DNA of 64,000 nucleotides, taken from assembly GCA_963682175.1 (NCBI GenBank), contig OY821770.1, positions 11,624,501 through 11,688,500 of the forward strand, given 5' to 3'. This stretch comes from Triglochin maritima (taxonomy: Eukaryota > Streptophyta > Magnoliopsida > Alismatales > Juncaginaceae). A program made the position numbers and the translations under genes. Below, one piece after another: positions 1-11,601 of the stretch (within the stretch, counting starts at the first letter, position 1; each line of letters starts with the position of its first letter). The notes under the pieces were generated by a model. The model did not search any database. It had not been told where the DNA came from and saw only the letters and a list, made by a program, of their open reading frames with translations.

Positions 1-1505
1 CGGCAGGCCGGGCCGGGCCAACTAGATACGCAGGGTCAATTAGAGTAGGTAGGTTCATTTAGCGTTGGTGGCGAACAAATCGATGGGGGTGACCGTAACA
101 TGTGGGTTAATAGAGGGTGTAAATTGGTTATTTATAGTAGAAATAAATAAAGAATAGTGAAGTTAAAAATACACATATATATGTACATTGGATTTGATCA
201 AATTCAGATAAAATATTACAAATATTATTGTAAAGTTAAAAAAAACTTAAAATTGAAAAATCTTATGAGGGGTGGGGCAAATTTTGAAATCCAACATTAA
301 CAAAGATTTTCAAAATTATTGGGAGGGAGTGTCATGATCCTTTCTGTGTCTATGTAGCTTTCATCCTTGATCATGCATTAACGTACATCAACCCTTACGC
401 AACAAAATATTATCAAGTAACTTGTTTTACAAAAAAATTAGTTTTTGTTCTTCTATTTGTCAGTGTCCAACTCTCTGAAGGAGTGTAAATTCACGACCCA
501 GTATCTCTTGAGCGTACACAGAATAGAAGAGAATAGTGCAAAAATTTAATTTGGTAGTGTCGGCTAAATTATGAAGGTTAACCATAATTGGCTAAATTAT
601 GAGAGAGACACATGAGGTAATTATATTACCTAACGTGTCACCTCATGTGTCTCTCTGATGGGCATGTATCCAACACTATCAATATACAAGTTACTTATAA
701 AAAATTATGTTTCTCAAGAAATGTTTGATTATTAAAAGAAATATTAAGTTTCTTTGTTTATAGTTCATAGTTTACCTTCATTGGATATTATTCAAGAGTA
801 GACTTTGGAGAGAAGACAGAAAATTTTCCTCAAATTCCCTAAAGTCTTCTGGGCGCCACGTACAATGGTCATGGCCTCATGGGAGACCCCTACAGGGTAT
901 GACTCTTGGAATCACTTATCTTAATTCTCTCTGTTGTAGAGAATCTCATCTTAATTCGAAAATTAGACAACATTGTCAGGAAAGTAATCTTGATCTTACA
1001 TACAAGACCATTCCTAATCTGTCTTATTTTTGCCAGCTACCCAAATCCAATCGTCCGAGACGAATGCCAGTGTGGGGAGTCATTTTTTTGTCCATTTGTC
1101 ATATCAAATTTATGCTAAAATAACAAATAACCATAAAGTAACAATACAGTCAAAATAAAACTTAATGTATATATAAATCAGTCAAACACGTGAATTCATC
1201 CAAGTTTGTGTAAGTTTAAGAAATTCAGGTGACAAAGGAATGAATCTCCTTACCACATTTAACCATGCTCGGGCTACTCTGCACGGCTCTACTTTCTCTC
1301 TCTGCCACTTCAGCTCACCCCACTCACCCTCCAAATTTTCCTTAACTATGAGCAGAAACAACCCGGACATCCTACATTCTCTCCATTCTACGTCATTTGG
1401 AGATCAAGGCAAAGGAATTGGGACACATTTAAAAGTTAAAGTAACAAAGATTTAGATGAAAATGGGACACATTTGCAAGTCTTTCAAAGTATTTCTGTAA
1501 GTTTA
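1..1505. other. Left flank, no gene recognised
   Basis: AT-rich sequence outside MULE-1. The short reading frames near 900-1120 and 1240-1455 have no start context, splice structure or motif that I recognise, so I do not call a gene. The first 30 bases are a GC-rich GGGCC run of the kind found near hAT-type MITE ends, but no partner end is visible. A perfect short inverted repeat is listed separately. Confidence 0.5.
602..656. repeat. Perfect 17-bp inverted repeat (hairpin)
   Basis: The arm AGAGAGACACATGAGGT at 602-618 is matched exactly by its reverse complement at 640-656, with a 21-base loop. The loop itself holds GGTAATTATATTACC, a smaller near-palindrome. No TSD or element ends were identified, so it may be a MITE remnant or a stand-alone fold-back. 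Confidence 0.75.
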
Positions 1506-1514
1506 TAACTTATA

Positions 1515-1752
1515 GGGTTTTTTTCTTGGATGTCACTCTAAAACACCGTATTTCCTTATCTGTCATCCAAATACGACTATTTGTTTGTGGGCCACTGAAA
1601 TTCACTTGAATCATCCACTTTGCCATTATGATTTGCTAAATGCCACTCCATTTGATTTCCACCGTGAAGTAATGTTTTTTCCGTTTGATTAAATTTTAAT
1701 TAGGCCATTAGCAACAATTAGGTTTTTCTGTTTAACCCTAATCCCCATTTCC
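1515..1752 (+). repeat. MULE-1 left terminal inverted repeat
   Basis: About 240 bp, matching the reverse complement of 20588-20826 with scattered substitutions and small indels. The shared stretch includes CACTCTAAAACA, GTCATCCAAATACGAC, the CATTAGCAACAATTAGG segment and TTTAACCCTAATCCCC. In MULEs the long TIRs serve as transposase binding sites and as promoters of the inward-facing genes; here the GRF gene begins about 80-120 bp past the inner edge. Confidence 0.9.
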
Positions 1753-1870
1753 TTCTTAAATAGCCCGCGAACCCACCTTCTTCTTCTTCCCTATCACCTT
1801 TCCACCTTCATTTTCATCATTCCCCTCGACCATGTTTCCCTTTCCTTCCCTTCGACCCTCTCTCCCCTGG

Positions 1871-2397
1871 ATGGCTAACACCGACGACAACTCAAACTCG
1901 ACCACCACTGATCTCCGCCCACCACTTTGCGAATGTGGCCTTTCGGGTGTTGTACGCTTTTCCGGGAAACCTTGGAGCAAGGGTAGGAGATTCTTTGGGT
2001 GTGTGAAGTACTTCGTAAACAATCATTGTTGTGTTGTCTCTCAAGTGTTTGCTAAAATTATTCATAGGTCTTTTATTTTTTTGTTGTTGTATAGGTCGGC
2101 AAAGGTTGTGGGTTCTTCCATTGGATTGATGACCCACGTTCTAAGTTGCTGCAGACTATGCCAAACAATTATCCCGACCCTAATCTGTTTGAACAAATTT
2201 TGATGGAAAAGATGGAGTCTTTGGAGCGTATGTTGGAGGACATAATATTATGTCAGAGAAGGGCAGCTTTGGAACTTGACGAGATCAGGGAGCTTGTAGG
2301 TCAAGTTGTTGGACATGTAGAAGTGTTGGTTAGGAAGATGGTGTGTGGTTTAATTTTAATTGTTTTTGTGTTTATTGGTAGTTACTATTACGAGTAG
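1871..2397 (+). CDS. GRF-type zinc-finger protein with C-terminal membrane anchor, carried by MULE-1
   Basis: Two exons, 1871-2014 and 2095-2397, with a GT-AG intron of 80 bp. Joining them keeps the frame and completes the GRF zinc finger: CECG, the GRRFFGC core, then CGFFHWIDDP. A coiled-coil-like segment rich in Glu and Leu follows, then a hydrophobic stretch (LILIVFVFIGSYYYE) at the very C-terminus that looks like a tail anchor. The product is about 148 residues. I chose the ATG at 1871 (MANTDDNSN) over the one at 1832 because of its better context; both are in frame. GRF fingers bind single-stranded nucleic acid in topoisomerase 3 and APE2; plants have many small GRF proteins of unknown role, and this resembles those. 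The frame is open, unlike the transposase. It lies just inside the TIR and converges on the transposase gene. Confidence 0.8.
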
Positions 2398-2952
2398 GAT
2401 GTGGTTGGTGAGTTGGTTCATTAGTGCTTGGTGATTTGGTTGAGTGGTTGTTGGTCTTGTTTGTTATAGATGCATGTGCAGTAGTACTTAGATTTGGTGT
2501 TGTTGATGTCTTGGTTGAGCTGTATTAATGTTGGTTTGGTGTGCTTGTTGAGTTGTACTAACAGTTGATGTTGTTGCTATTTAATGAGTTTGTGGTTATG
2601 TTGATTAACACATTGACACTTTGACATTGTGTTTATTGAGTCGTACCTTCGAAGTATTTGCATGATAACTACAACTTATACTTGCTTAACCCAAACCAAA
2701 TAACATGCCAAACATGATATAAACACTTCATACATTCAAAAAAATGCCAAATTGAATCTGCCAAGCATGATAGAAAGACTTCATACATTCAAAAACACCA
2801 CATTCATAGCTACCCAAAAATTACACGAGAAGTTACTGAAAGGTTGCTAATAACTAAATATCAGTACTTGTACTAGAAAACATAAGTTTTAGGAATCCTA
2901 AGGTTGACAATACATGACTGCATGCAATGCTTCCTACCTACCATAACCAGCG
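2398..2952. other. Intergenic spacer between the convergent MULE-1 genes
   Basis: Low-complexity TTG/GTT-rich DNA downstream of the GRF stop codon, then AC-rich DNA downstream of the transposase stop on the other strand. No further gene seen. It should hold the 3' ends of both transcripts. Confidence 0.6.
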
Positions 2953-3078
2953 TCAATTAAATCTTTTATAAGTAAGGTGTCTCTCGGAGTGTTGAGAAGA
3001 ACCACGTTGTGCATGTGTTTCATCTCCTGGTGCTTGGTGTGATGATTCATGTACTACTGTTGCTTGTTGGGTAGGTGG
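2953..3078 (-). pseudogene. MULE-1 transposase, C-terminal fragment (part C)
   Basis: The last coding piece of the MULE-1 transposase, read from 3078 down to a TGA at 2953. It continues in frame from part B (11329-11601) once the Tekay element and one copy of its GGTGG duplication are removed. The encoded tail is hydrophilic, rich in Gln, His and Ser, and ends LTYKRFN. It contains no catalytic residue. The identification rests on continuity across the insertion rather than on a motif. Confidence 0.6.
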
Positions 3079-3447
3079 TCTAACGTCCTCGAACAGCGGA
3101 AAATTTAAAATTTTTAAACGTACAATCAAAGGAGGACATTACCAAATAGACACAATGTGCACCAAGTATATATATAAATATACAGATCTGAGTTTACAAC
3201 AAGAGGTGATTACATCAAAAGTTATAAGGTGAAATACACAAAGTAATCACAACAACCTCAAAAGGAGGGGGAAGCAGGATCTGATCCCAGAAGCTCTCCT
3301 CCGCAGGCACCACCTTCTACCGCTGCTCCCGGCCTGAAAGCAGACATAAAATGCCTGAGTTTCCAGAAGGAAACCCAGTACGCCAAATCCTAACACATAT
3401 ATGGACAATAATGAAAATGCATGAATGAAGAATAGCACAATCCGACA

Positions 3448-3790
3448 CAACCAGGTCTCAAGGGTCCACTCACCCCAACCCCACAACACACGTGCACACA
3501 CGGCACCGCCGGTACAGTCACGGTCACACAACCGGGTCTCAAGGGTCCTCTCACCCCAACCCCACAACACACGTGCACACACGACACCACCGGAAAATCA
3601 TCGGCCATGGGTCTCAAGGGTCCTCTCACCCCAACCCCACAACACACGTGCACACACGGCACCGCCGAAAAATCATCGGTCACGGGATTCAAGGGTCCTC
3701 TCACCCCAACCCCACAACACACGTGCACACACGGCACCGCCGGTTCAGTCACGGCCACACAACCGGGTCTCAATGGTTCTCTTACCCCAA
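3448..3790. repeat. Tandem repeat inside Tekay LTR, five units
   Basis: Units of about 75-84 bp start with GGTCTCAAGGGTCC and contain ACAACACACGTGCACACACG. Unit lengths alternate by a short variable segment (GTACAGTCACGG-type or AAAATCATCGG-type). The long reading frames across it on both strands come from the repeat and are not genes. The other LTR has four units. Confidence 0.9.
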
Positions 3791-3954
3791 CCCACAACAC
3801 TCGTACCACCATCGGGCAACAGTCCGTGTCGTTGCCCAAAAGGCTGGAGAGACGAGCCACTTTCAAACGTACGAGCACCCCACTATCGGGCGTCAGTCCG
3901 TGTCGTTGCCCCCCGTGAGGCCGAAGAGACGAGGCGCCGTCACGTGTACTTATA

Positions 3955-4560
3955 AAACCACGAATCTGCCAAAAACGGCAGAAACGGTCGAACGAAAACT
4001 GTTTAACGGTCGACCAATCCTCACCTAGAGAACTGGCCCAACCGAAAAACCCACTAAACGGTCGACCGACAAAAGGGGTCCCGGTCGACCGAAAAGCACC
4101 AGTAAAAAAATATTTTCGCAAACCAAACACCAACGGTCGACCAACCCAACACTCCTGGTCGGCCGAAAACCACCAGTAAGATTCACTAACAGTCCACACT
4201 TCACGGTCGACCGAAACCACACTTCCGGTCGACCGGCCATTAAGTTAACTTGAGCGTCGGTCAGACGAAGTCAACGAGCGGTTGACCGTTTTGATGGTCA
4301 ACGCCCCCAACCGACCTACGATAGTACTTTCGGTCGACCGGCAAAGGGGTCCCGTTCGATCGAAAATACCCAGGACGTCTTTCTCTCGCTAAAATTGCAC
4401 AACCGGTCGACTGCCAAAAGGGCATCGTTCGACCGGTGCGAGGAATTCACCCAAAATACACTATAACCGGTCGACCGAACCCAGAACACCGGTCGACCGA
4501 TTTTAGTTCAGAAGCTGTTGTGCAGGTCCGATGAGCCAAAACGGACTACCGTCGACCGCT
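3955..4560. repeat. GGTCGACCG palindrome cluster in Tekay LTR
   Basis: About a dozen copies of GGTCGACC or the 10-bp palindrome CGGTCGACCG, some with one change, are spaced irregularly by roughly 20-60 bp. Recurring neighbours are GAAAAGCACCAGTAA and GGCAAAGGGGTCCCG. The cluster lies upstream of the TATA box as transcribed. The right LTR has the same cluster at about 10370-10945. Confidence 0.9.
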
Positions 4561-4944
4561 CCCACCCCCACACTAATAATAGGTGAGTGTAAAAGCAAGT
4601 TTGACATACCTTAAGGCTTGAAGAAGCCTTCGAAGAAACCACGGCGAGCGTTTCCACGAAAAAGCTCGAACTCCGGTGAACTTCCGATTCCCGATCTCTA
4701 CGACGACTCCGGCGACTCCAACACCAACCCTCGCCTCCACCAACACCGAAGAAACACTAGGGAGAGAGAGATGAGTGAGAAAGAGAGAGGTCGTGAGAGA
4801 GGGAGAGTGTGAAGAGTGAGGGAGAGAGAGAAAATCCAAACCTTATATACAAAACCCACTTTCAATCTCAACCGTCGATCTCAATCCACCACTAATCCTC
4901 TCCTAAACAAGATTAGCACAATAAGCAAGGGTTAGGATATTACA

Positions 4945-4962
4945 ATCCACCCTCCTTAAAAG
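4945..4962 (-). other. Tekay polypurine tract
   Basis: On the coding strand the tract TTTTAAGGAGGGTGGAT ends directly at the 3' LTR start TGTAATATCC. Such tracts prime plus-strand DNA synthesis. It is preceded by AATTTCGTGGGCGAAATTC, common at this place in Tekay elements. Confidence 0.8.
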
Positions 4963-4978
4963 AATTTCGCCCACGAAA

Positions 4979-7900
4979 TTAAATCCAGCGCTTACCAAAC
5001 AGCTTCGGATACGACTTCCGGACTTCCTCCTCAACCTCCCAAGTAGCCTCTCGCTCAGAGTGATGCTGTCACCTGACCTTAACCATAGGAATGGTCCTCC
5101 TCCTGAGCTGGTGATCCATCTGATCCACAATCTCCACTGGTCTCTCCTCAAGAGACAAATCCTGCTGGATCTCTGGAACTTCAATCTGAATCACATGAAT
5201 AGGATCTGACACGTACTTCCTCAGCATCGAAACGTGGAAGACGTTGTGAAGACAAGAGAACTGTGGCGGCAACACAATCTGGTAGACGAGCTCTCCAACT
5301 CGGTCTAAGATCTCGAATGGCCCAATATATCTCGGACTGAGCTTGTCCTTCTTTCCGAATCTCATCACCCTACGCGACTGTGAGATCTTCAGAAAGACAT
5401 GATCGCCAACGTCAAAAACCAGCACACGCCTATGCCGATCAGCGTAGCTCTTCTGCCTACTCTGAGCTGTCGCCAATCGCTGCCTGATCACATTAACCTT
5501 CTCATCATACATCTGTACAATCTCAGGCCCATCTAGTTGTCTCTCGCCTACCTCACTCCAGCACACCGGTGATCTGCAAGGTCTCCCGTACAAAACCTCG
5601 TACGACGCCATCCCAATTCTCGCATGGTAGCTGTTGTTGTAGGCAAACTCAATCAACGGCAGATGCTCATCCCAGTGCCCTGCCCAATCCAGACTGCACG
5701 CTCTCAGCATGTCCTCTAACGTCTGAATAGTCCTCTCGGACTGACCGTCGGTCTGCGGATGAAATGTTGTACTGAACTTCAGACGAGTTCCCAGAGCCTG
5801 CTGCAAACTCCCCCAGAATCTGGAAGTGAACCTCGGATCTCGATCTGAAATGATACTCACTGGCACCCCATGCAGTCTGACGATCTCCTCAATATACAAC
5901 CTCACCAGACCCTCCAAAGGTAGAGTAGTCCGGATAGCCAGAAAATGTGCCAATTTGGTAAGTCGATCGACTATGACCCAAATCGCGTCATGAGAGCTCC
6001 TCGTCCTCGGCAACCAGGTGACAAAATCCATCGTCACGTGCTCCCACTTCCACTCAGGTAGCTCTATACTCTGCATCGGTCCCGCTGGTCTCTGGTGCTC
6101 GATCTTCACCTGCTGGCAAACCAAGCACCTAGCCACAAAATCAGCCACATCACGCTTCATCCCTCTCCACCAGAAGTTCCTCTGCAGATCCTTATACATC
6201 TTCGTACTCCCTGGGTGAATGGAATACCTCGCTCTGTGTGCCTCCTCCATGATGTCATCTCTCAACTCATCGACCTTCAGCACCCAGATCCGACTCCTGA
6301 ACCTCAGACCTCCATCCACTCCCACGGTGAAGTCTGATCCATCCCTGGCAGCTGACCGTAGCAGACTAGTCAACTCCTCATCACTGTGCTGAGCCTGAAC
6401 AACTCGACCGACGGTCTGCGGCTCCACTCGATGTCCCGCAATCACTGCCCCTCCGAGCTCTTTGCGAATGGTCTCCACTCAGACAATGTCTCGAGTAGCC
6501 TCCACACCCGAATGCACAAACTCGCAGCTGACACCTCCACTTTCCTGCTCAGCGCGTCTGCAACTGAATTCGCCTTCCCCGGATGATAGGAGATGGTGAA
6601 ATCAAAATCCTTAATCAGCTCAAGCCATCTGCGCTGCCTCATATTCAGCTCCTTTTGTGAAAACAGATACTTCAAACTCTGATGATCAGTGAAGACTTCG
6701 AATCGCTCACCATACAAATAGTGATGCCAAATCTTCAGAGCATGAACCACGGCTGCCAACTCTAAATCGTGAGTGAGGTAATTTTTCTCGTGCACCTTCA
6801 GCTGCCTCGAAGCATACGCCACTACCTGCCCGTGCTGCATCAGTACACATCCCAAACCAATACCTGAGGTGTCGCTGTAAATCACAAAACCGTCACTACC
6901 ACAGGGAAGCGTCAGAACTGGAGCAGTCGTCAACCGACTCTTCAGTTCCTTAAAACTGTCCTCGCATTTCTGGACCAAACAAACTTCACTCCTTTCTTCG
7001 TCAGCGCTGTCAGGGGTGAAGCAAGTCTCGAGAAGTCTTTGATGAACCGACGGTAATAACCCACCAATCCAACAAAACTCCTAATTTCAGTCCCACTCGT
7101 CGAGGCTCTCCACTGTGTCACTGCCTCGACCTTCGCTGGATCCACTGATATCCCAGCTCCTGATACTATATGCCCCAAAACTGCTACACTGTGAAGCCAG
7201 AACTCGCACTTCGAAAGCTTGGCATACAACTGCTAATCTCTCAGAATGCCCAGTACAATCCTCAGATGCTCCCGGTGCTGCTTCATATCTGGTGAATAGA
7301 CCAAGATATCGTCCACAAAGACAATCACGAAATGGTCGAGATACTGACTGAAGGTCCTATTCATCAGATCCATAAATGTTGCAGGTGCGTTCGTCAACCC
7401 GAACGGCATCACCAGAAACTCAAAGTGCTCGTACCTCGTCCGAAAAGCTGTCTTCTGAACATCTGCCTCTCTGATCCTCAACTGATGATATCCAGATCGC
7501 AGATCAATCTTCGAGAACACATTTGCTGACTGCAACTGGTCAAATAGGTCCTCGATCCTAGGCAAAGGGTACCGATTCCTCACGGTAACCTTATTCAGCA
7601 TCCGGTAATCTATACACATCCGCAACGAGTCGTCCTTCTTCTTCACAAATAATATCGGCGCACCCCACGACGAGACACTCGGTCGGATAAACCCAGTATC
7701 CATCAGAACCTTTAACTGCTTCTTCAGCTCAGACAACTCTGCAGGCGCCATCCTGTACGGAGCCTTCGACTGCGGTGTAGCCCCAACTACCAAATCAATG
7801 CCGAACTTTATCTCTCTGTGAGGTGGTAGACCGGAGACATCATCAGCAAAAACCTCGGGAAAATCCTGAACAATCTCAATGTCCTCCAGCCTCCTCAGCT

Positions 7901-9413
7901 CCGGATCTGGAACTACCAAAGTGACTACAAAAGCCCTGCAACCCTGCTGAATCAACTTTCGAGCTCTAACATAAGAAACAACCAACCGACCTCCGCGGTC
8001 CTTCAATCCTCTGATCAGAAGATCAGTCAAACCTTGCCTCGGAATCAAAATCCTCTTATCACGGCATAAGACTCGAACGTCATACTGGGACAACCAATCT
8101 ATCCCAAGTATAACATCAAAGTCCACCATCGGTAGCAAGACCAGGTCAGCTGGAAATTCCTGGTCTCCCGAAGCAATCGTGGCGCCGGGAAGAAATCTCC
8201 CCACAGTGCCCATCAAGCCCAGGGGTGTGCTGACCTCCAAAGTGGTAGTCAACATCGCAAGGGTACGGCCAAACATGCTCGCAAACTGCTCAGAGATAAA
8301 CGAGTGTGTGGCCCCAGAGTCGAACAACACCCTAGCTATCAAATCATCAAGTAGCAGCGTACCTTCCACCACCGTGCTGGCATCCCTAATCTCATCAGCC
8401 CTGATAGTGATGACTCTTCCGGCTCTCCTTCCCTGCTGAGGTGGTGCTGCAGGTCTGCTCGGCCCCGCTCCAGCAGACGTGGAAGATCCCGGTCGTCCGC
8501 TAGGCCCACCTGGCGCGCTCGGACAAGAACGGACGAAGTGTCCCATCTGACCACAACTGTGACAAGCGTCGGGGCGGTGTCCGCACCCCCGTCCCGGATG
8601 AACTCTACCACACTGCCTACACGGCCTGCTCTGCTGTACTCCACCTCCGTCAATCCGGGGCCTCTTGCCCGGATTCCCCTGTAACTGTCCTCCTGGACTT
8701 CATGCAGGCTTCACCTGCAACCTCCTAGTATCCTCCAGGATCTCCTGACTATCCTGGTCCATGATGGTCACAAACTTCACAACATCTGCTAAAGTCTGCA
8801 GGATGCTGGTGGTGACACGAGCCCTGAACTGCGGCCTCATACCCCACACAAACTTCCGAGCTCTCTGCTCCTGGGTCACATAAATCTCCGGGCAGTATCG
8901 TTCCAAAGCATGGAACCTGCTGATATACGCAGCCAAAGTCATATCTCTCTGCTCAAGGGCCAGAAACTGCTCCCTCTTCCGATCCCAAAGGTGTTGCGGA
9001 AAGTACTGTTGTTTGAACTCCACAAGGAAGTCCTCCCAACTAACGTCATCACTGTCGTCGAACACGACTGCCAATGTGGTCCTCCACCAGTTGGACGCAT
9101 CCCCGTCCAGAACATAGGTGACCAGGCCCACCATCCTCTCCGGTGTCACTCCAATAGCCCGGAAGATCTTCTGGATCCTGAAGACCCAGTCCTCTGCTGC
9201 CTCAGGGTCGCCTCTGCCACTGAAAATCGGCGGATGCTGACGCATAAAACGATCATGCATAACGTCAGTCCGGTCGGCGCGGCTCTCCAGAAGCTCGCCC
9301 AACATCTTCAGTGTCACTGGCTCAGACGACCTCTCCTCCGCCTCAGCAGCCCCAGCAAACTCCTCACTGGAACTGCGATAGCACATGGGAGGTCTCATAC
9401 GTCTCGGAGCCAT
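4979..9413 (-). pseudogene. Tekay gag-pol polyprotein, disrupted
   Basis: Gag starts at the ATG at 9413 (MAPRRMRPP) and holds the capsid domain (about 8700-9250) and two Cys motifs, the second a canonical CCHC knuckle ([14 protein letters not shown], about 8520-8560). Then follow the retropepsin ([12 protein letters not shown], about 8300), reverse transcriptase with FVDDILVYS near 7300, RNase H ([13 protein letters not shown], near 6870), and integrase with its HHCC finger, MDF, SDRDPRF and DGQSERT acidic motifs (about 6170-5680). A C-terminal chromodomain-like tail ends KRWI at 4979. Breaks: a TGA after KPA at about 8699, a TAG near 7230, frameshifts near 6970 and 6500, and a TGA in the chromodomain near 5068. 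All domains can still be read, so decay is modest. Confidence 0.95.
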
Positions 9414-9523
9414 CTGCAGAACAAAAGAGGTCGACTCAGCAATGATAATGCATGCATGACCCACTAAAATGCAGACTCAACTCCTAAGGGTGGTTTCTTT
9501 GGACAGAGACTCAAGAACCAACC

Positions 9524-9537
9524 GCTCTCATTCCAAA
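9524..9537 (-). other. Tekay primer binding site
   Basis: Just inside the 5' LTR the coding strand reads TTTGGAATGAGAGC. The usual initiator-Met site of this group is TGGTATCAGAGC, so this copy differs at two positions. Confidence 0.75.
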
Positions 9538-9538
9538 T

Positions 9539-11328
9539 TGTAACGTCCTCGAACAACAGAAAATTTAAAATTTTAAAACATACAATCAAAGGAGGACATT
9601 ACCAAATAGACACAAGGTGCAGCAAGTATATATATAAATATACATATTTGAGTTTACAACAAGAGGTGATTACATCAAAAGCTATAAGGTGAAATACACA
9701 AAGTAATCACAACAACCTCAAAAGGAGGGGGAAGCAGGATCTGATCCCAGAAGCTCTCCTCCGCAGGCACCACCTTCTACCGCTGCTCCCGGCCTGAAAG
9801 CAGACATAAAATGCCTGAGTTTCCAGAAGTAAACCCAATACGCCAACCCTAACACATATATGGACAATAATGAAAATGCATGAATGAAGAATAGCACAAT
9901 CTGACACAACCAGGTCTCAAGGGTCCTCTCACCCCAACCCCACAACACACGTGCACACACGGCACCGCCGGTACAGTCACGGCCACACAACCGGGTCTCA
10001 AGGGTCCTCTCACCCCAACCCCACAACACACGTGCACACACGGCACCGCCGGAAAATCATCGGCCACGGGTCTTAAGGGTCCTCTCACCCCAACCCCACA
10101 ACGTACGTGCACACACGGCACCGCCGGTACAATCACAACCATACAACCGGGTCTCAAGGGTCATCTCACCCCAACCCACAACACTCGTACCACCATCGGG
10201 CGACAATCCGTGTCGTTGCCCAAAAGGCCGGAGAGACGTGCCACTTTCAAGCGTACGAGCACCCCACTATCGGGCGCCAGCCCGTGCCGTTGCCCCCCGT
10301 GAGGCCGGAGAGACGAGGCGTCGTCAAGTGTACTCATAAAACCACGAATCTGCCAAAAAGGGCAGAAACGGTCGAACGAAAACTGTTTAACGGTCGACCG
10401 ATCCTCACCTAGATAACTGGCCCAACCAAAAAACCCGCCAAACGGTCGACCAACAAAAAGGGTCCCGGTCGACCGAAAAGCACCAGTAAGAAAACGTTTT
10501 CGTAAACCAAACACCAACGGTCGACCCAAACAACACTCCCGGTCGACCGAAAACCACCAGTAAGATTCACCAACAGTCCACACTTCACGGTCGACCGAAA
10601 CCACACTTCCGATCGACCGACCATTAAGTTAACTTAAGTGTCGGTCGGAAGAAGTCAATGAGCGGTCGACCGTTTTGATGGTCAACGCCCCCAACCGACC
10701 TACGACAGTACTTTCGGTCGACCGGCAAAGGGGTCCCGTTCGACCGAAAATACCCAGGACGTCTTTCTCTCGCTAAAATTGCACAACCGGTCGACCGCCA
10801 AAAGGGCATCGTTCGACCGGTGCGAGGAATTCGCCCAAAATACACTATAACCGGTCGACCGAACCCAGAACACCGGTCGACCGATTTTAGTGCAGAAGCT
10901 GTTGTGCAGGTCCGACGAGCCGAAACAGCCTACCGTCGACCGTTCCCACCCCCACACTAATAATAGGTGAGCGTAAAAGCAAGTTTGACATACCTTAAGG
11001 CTTGAAGAAGTCTTCGAAGAAACCACGGCGAGCGTTTCCACAAAAAAGCTCGAACTTCGGCGAACTTCTGATTCCCGATCTCTGCGACGACTCCGGCGAC
11101 TCCAACACCAACCCTCGCCTCCACCAACACCGAAGAAACACTAGGGGGAGAGAGACGAGTGAGAAAGAGAGAGGTCGTGAGAGAGGGAGAGAGTGAAGAG
11201 TAAGGGAGAGAGAGAAAATCCGAACCTTATATACAAAACCCACTTTCGATCTCAGCCGTCGATCTCAATCCACCACTAATCCTCTCCTAAACAAGATTAG
11301 CACAATAAGCAAGGGTTAGGATATTACA
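9539..11328 (-). repeat. Tekay 5' LTR (right copy)
   Basis: 1790 bp, with intact TG...CA ends. Four tandem units lie at about 9912-10165, the palindrome cluster at about 10370-10945, and a TATA box on the minus strand near 11227-11235. Substitutions against the left LTR are scattered, a few per hundred bases by eye, so this insertion looks older than the neighbouring gag-pro element. Confidence 0.95.
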
Positions 11329-11601
11329 GGTGGTGCTTGGTATTCATGTATTGCTGCTGCATTAGACTTAGGGGGTGGATCACTTTCTGAACCCGACATA
11401 GGTGTTTTACCATTGCCCCTAGTCAATTAAAATAGGATATTTTAGTCTTAAAACAAGTATATAGTAAACTGATAGAAATTGCATCTTGATTTACCTTTTA
11501 ACCTTCCTCTTAGGCTTTGATTTTGAAGTTGGTGCAGCACTGCAAGGAAAGTGAGTTCAAGTTACAGTCTAATGAAGACTTGGTAACTCCTCTTCCACAA
11601 C
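11329..11601 (-). pseudogene. MULE-1 transposase, internal fragment (part B)
   Basis: Lies between the two retrotransposons. From 11601 downward it continues part A in frame (EEELPSLH, then a stop). The middle of a normal transposase is then missing. A splice-acceptor-like TTGCAG precedes a basic segment (KSKPKRKVKR), a GT-AG intron and a Pro/Ser/Lys-rich segment leading into part C. The second half of the catalytic core and the SWIM finger, both visible in MULE-2, are absent here, so the gene had lost them before or apart from the retrotransposon insertions. Confidence 0.65.

Larger units (their letters stand above)
3079..4944 (-). repeat. Tekay 3' LTR (left copy)
   Basis: Matches 9539-11328 along its length. 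On the coding strand a TATA box (TATATAAGG, near 4845-4853) lies upstream of a CT-rich region. The LTR holds a GC-rich tandem array (3448-3790) and, at about 3955-4560, a dozen GGTCGACC(G) palindromes. It is 76 bp longer than its partner, which equals one extra unit of the tandem array. Confidence 0.95.
3079..11328 (-). mobile_element. Tekay/Del-type Ty3-gypsy LTR retrotransposon, inserted in MULE-1
   Basis: 8250 bp, minus strand. It is flanked by the perfect 5-bp duplication GGTGG (3074-3078 and 11329-11333) and bounded by LTRs of 1866 bp (left) and 1790 bp (right). On its coding strand the LTR starts TGTAATATCC and ends GGACGTTACA. One base of the terminal dinucleotide at the left boundary has changed. 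The order gag, protease, reverse transcriptase, RNase H, integrase, chromodomain is that of chromoviruses. A degenerate Met-tRNA primer site and a purine tract lie at the expected places. The gag-pol frame is broken at several points, so the copy is dead. It interrupts the C-terminal coding part of the MULE-1 transposase and is younger than MULE-1. Confidence 0.95.

Noticed and set aside
3390..4240. Long open frames on both strands across the Tekay LTR (up to 276 codons), and their counterparts at 9718-10624
   Set aside because: They come from the GC-rich tandem array and the palindrome cluster, which lack stops in several frames. The translations are repetitive, have no domain and lie within an LTR.
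8910..9467. 185-codon frame on the plus strand opposite Tekay gag
   Set aside because: It is the shadow of a true gag frame with clear capsid motifs on the minus strand.
3079..9539. Endogenous pararetrovirus considered for the reverse-transcriptase region
   Set aside because: LTRs with a target duplication, an integrase core and a chromodomain-like tail are present, so it is a Ty3-gypsy retrotransposon.
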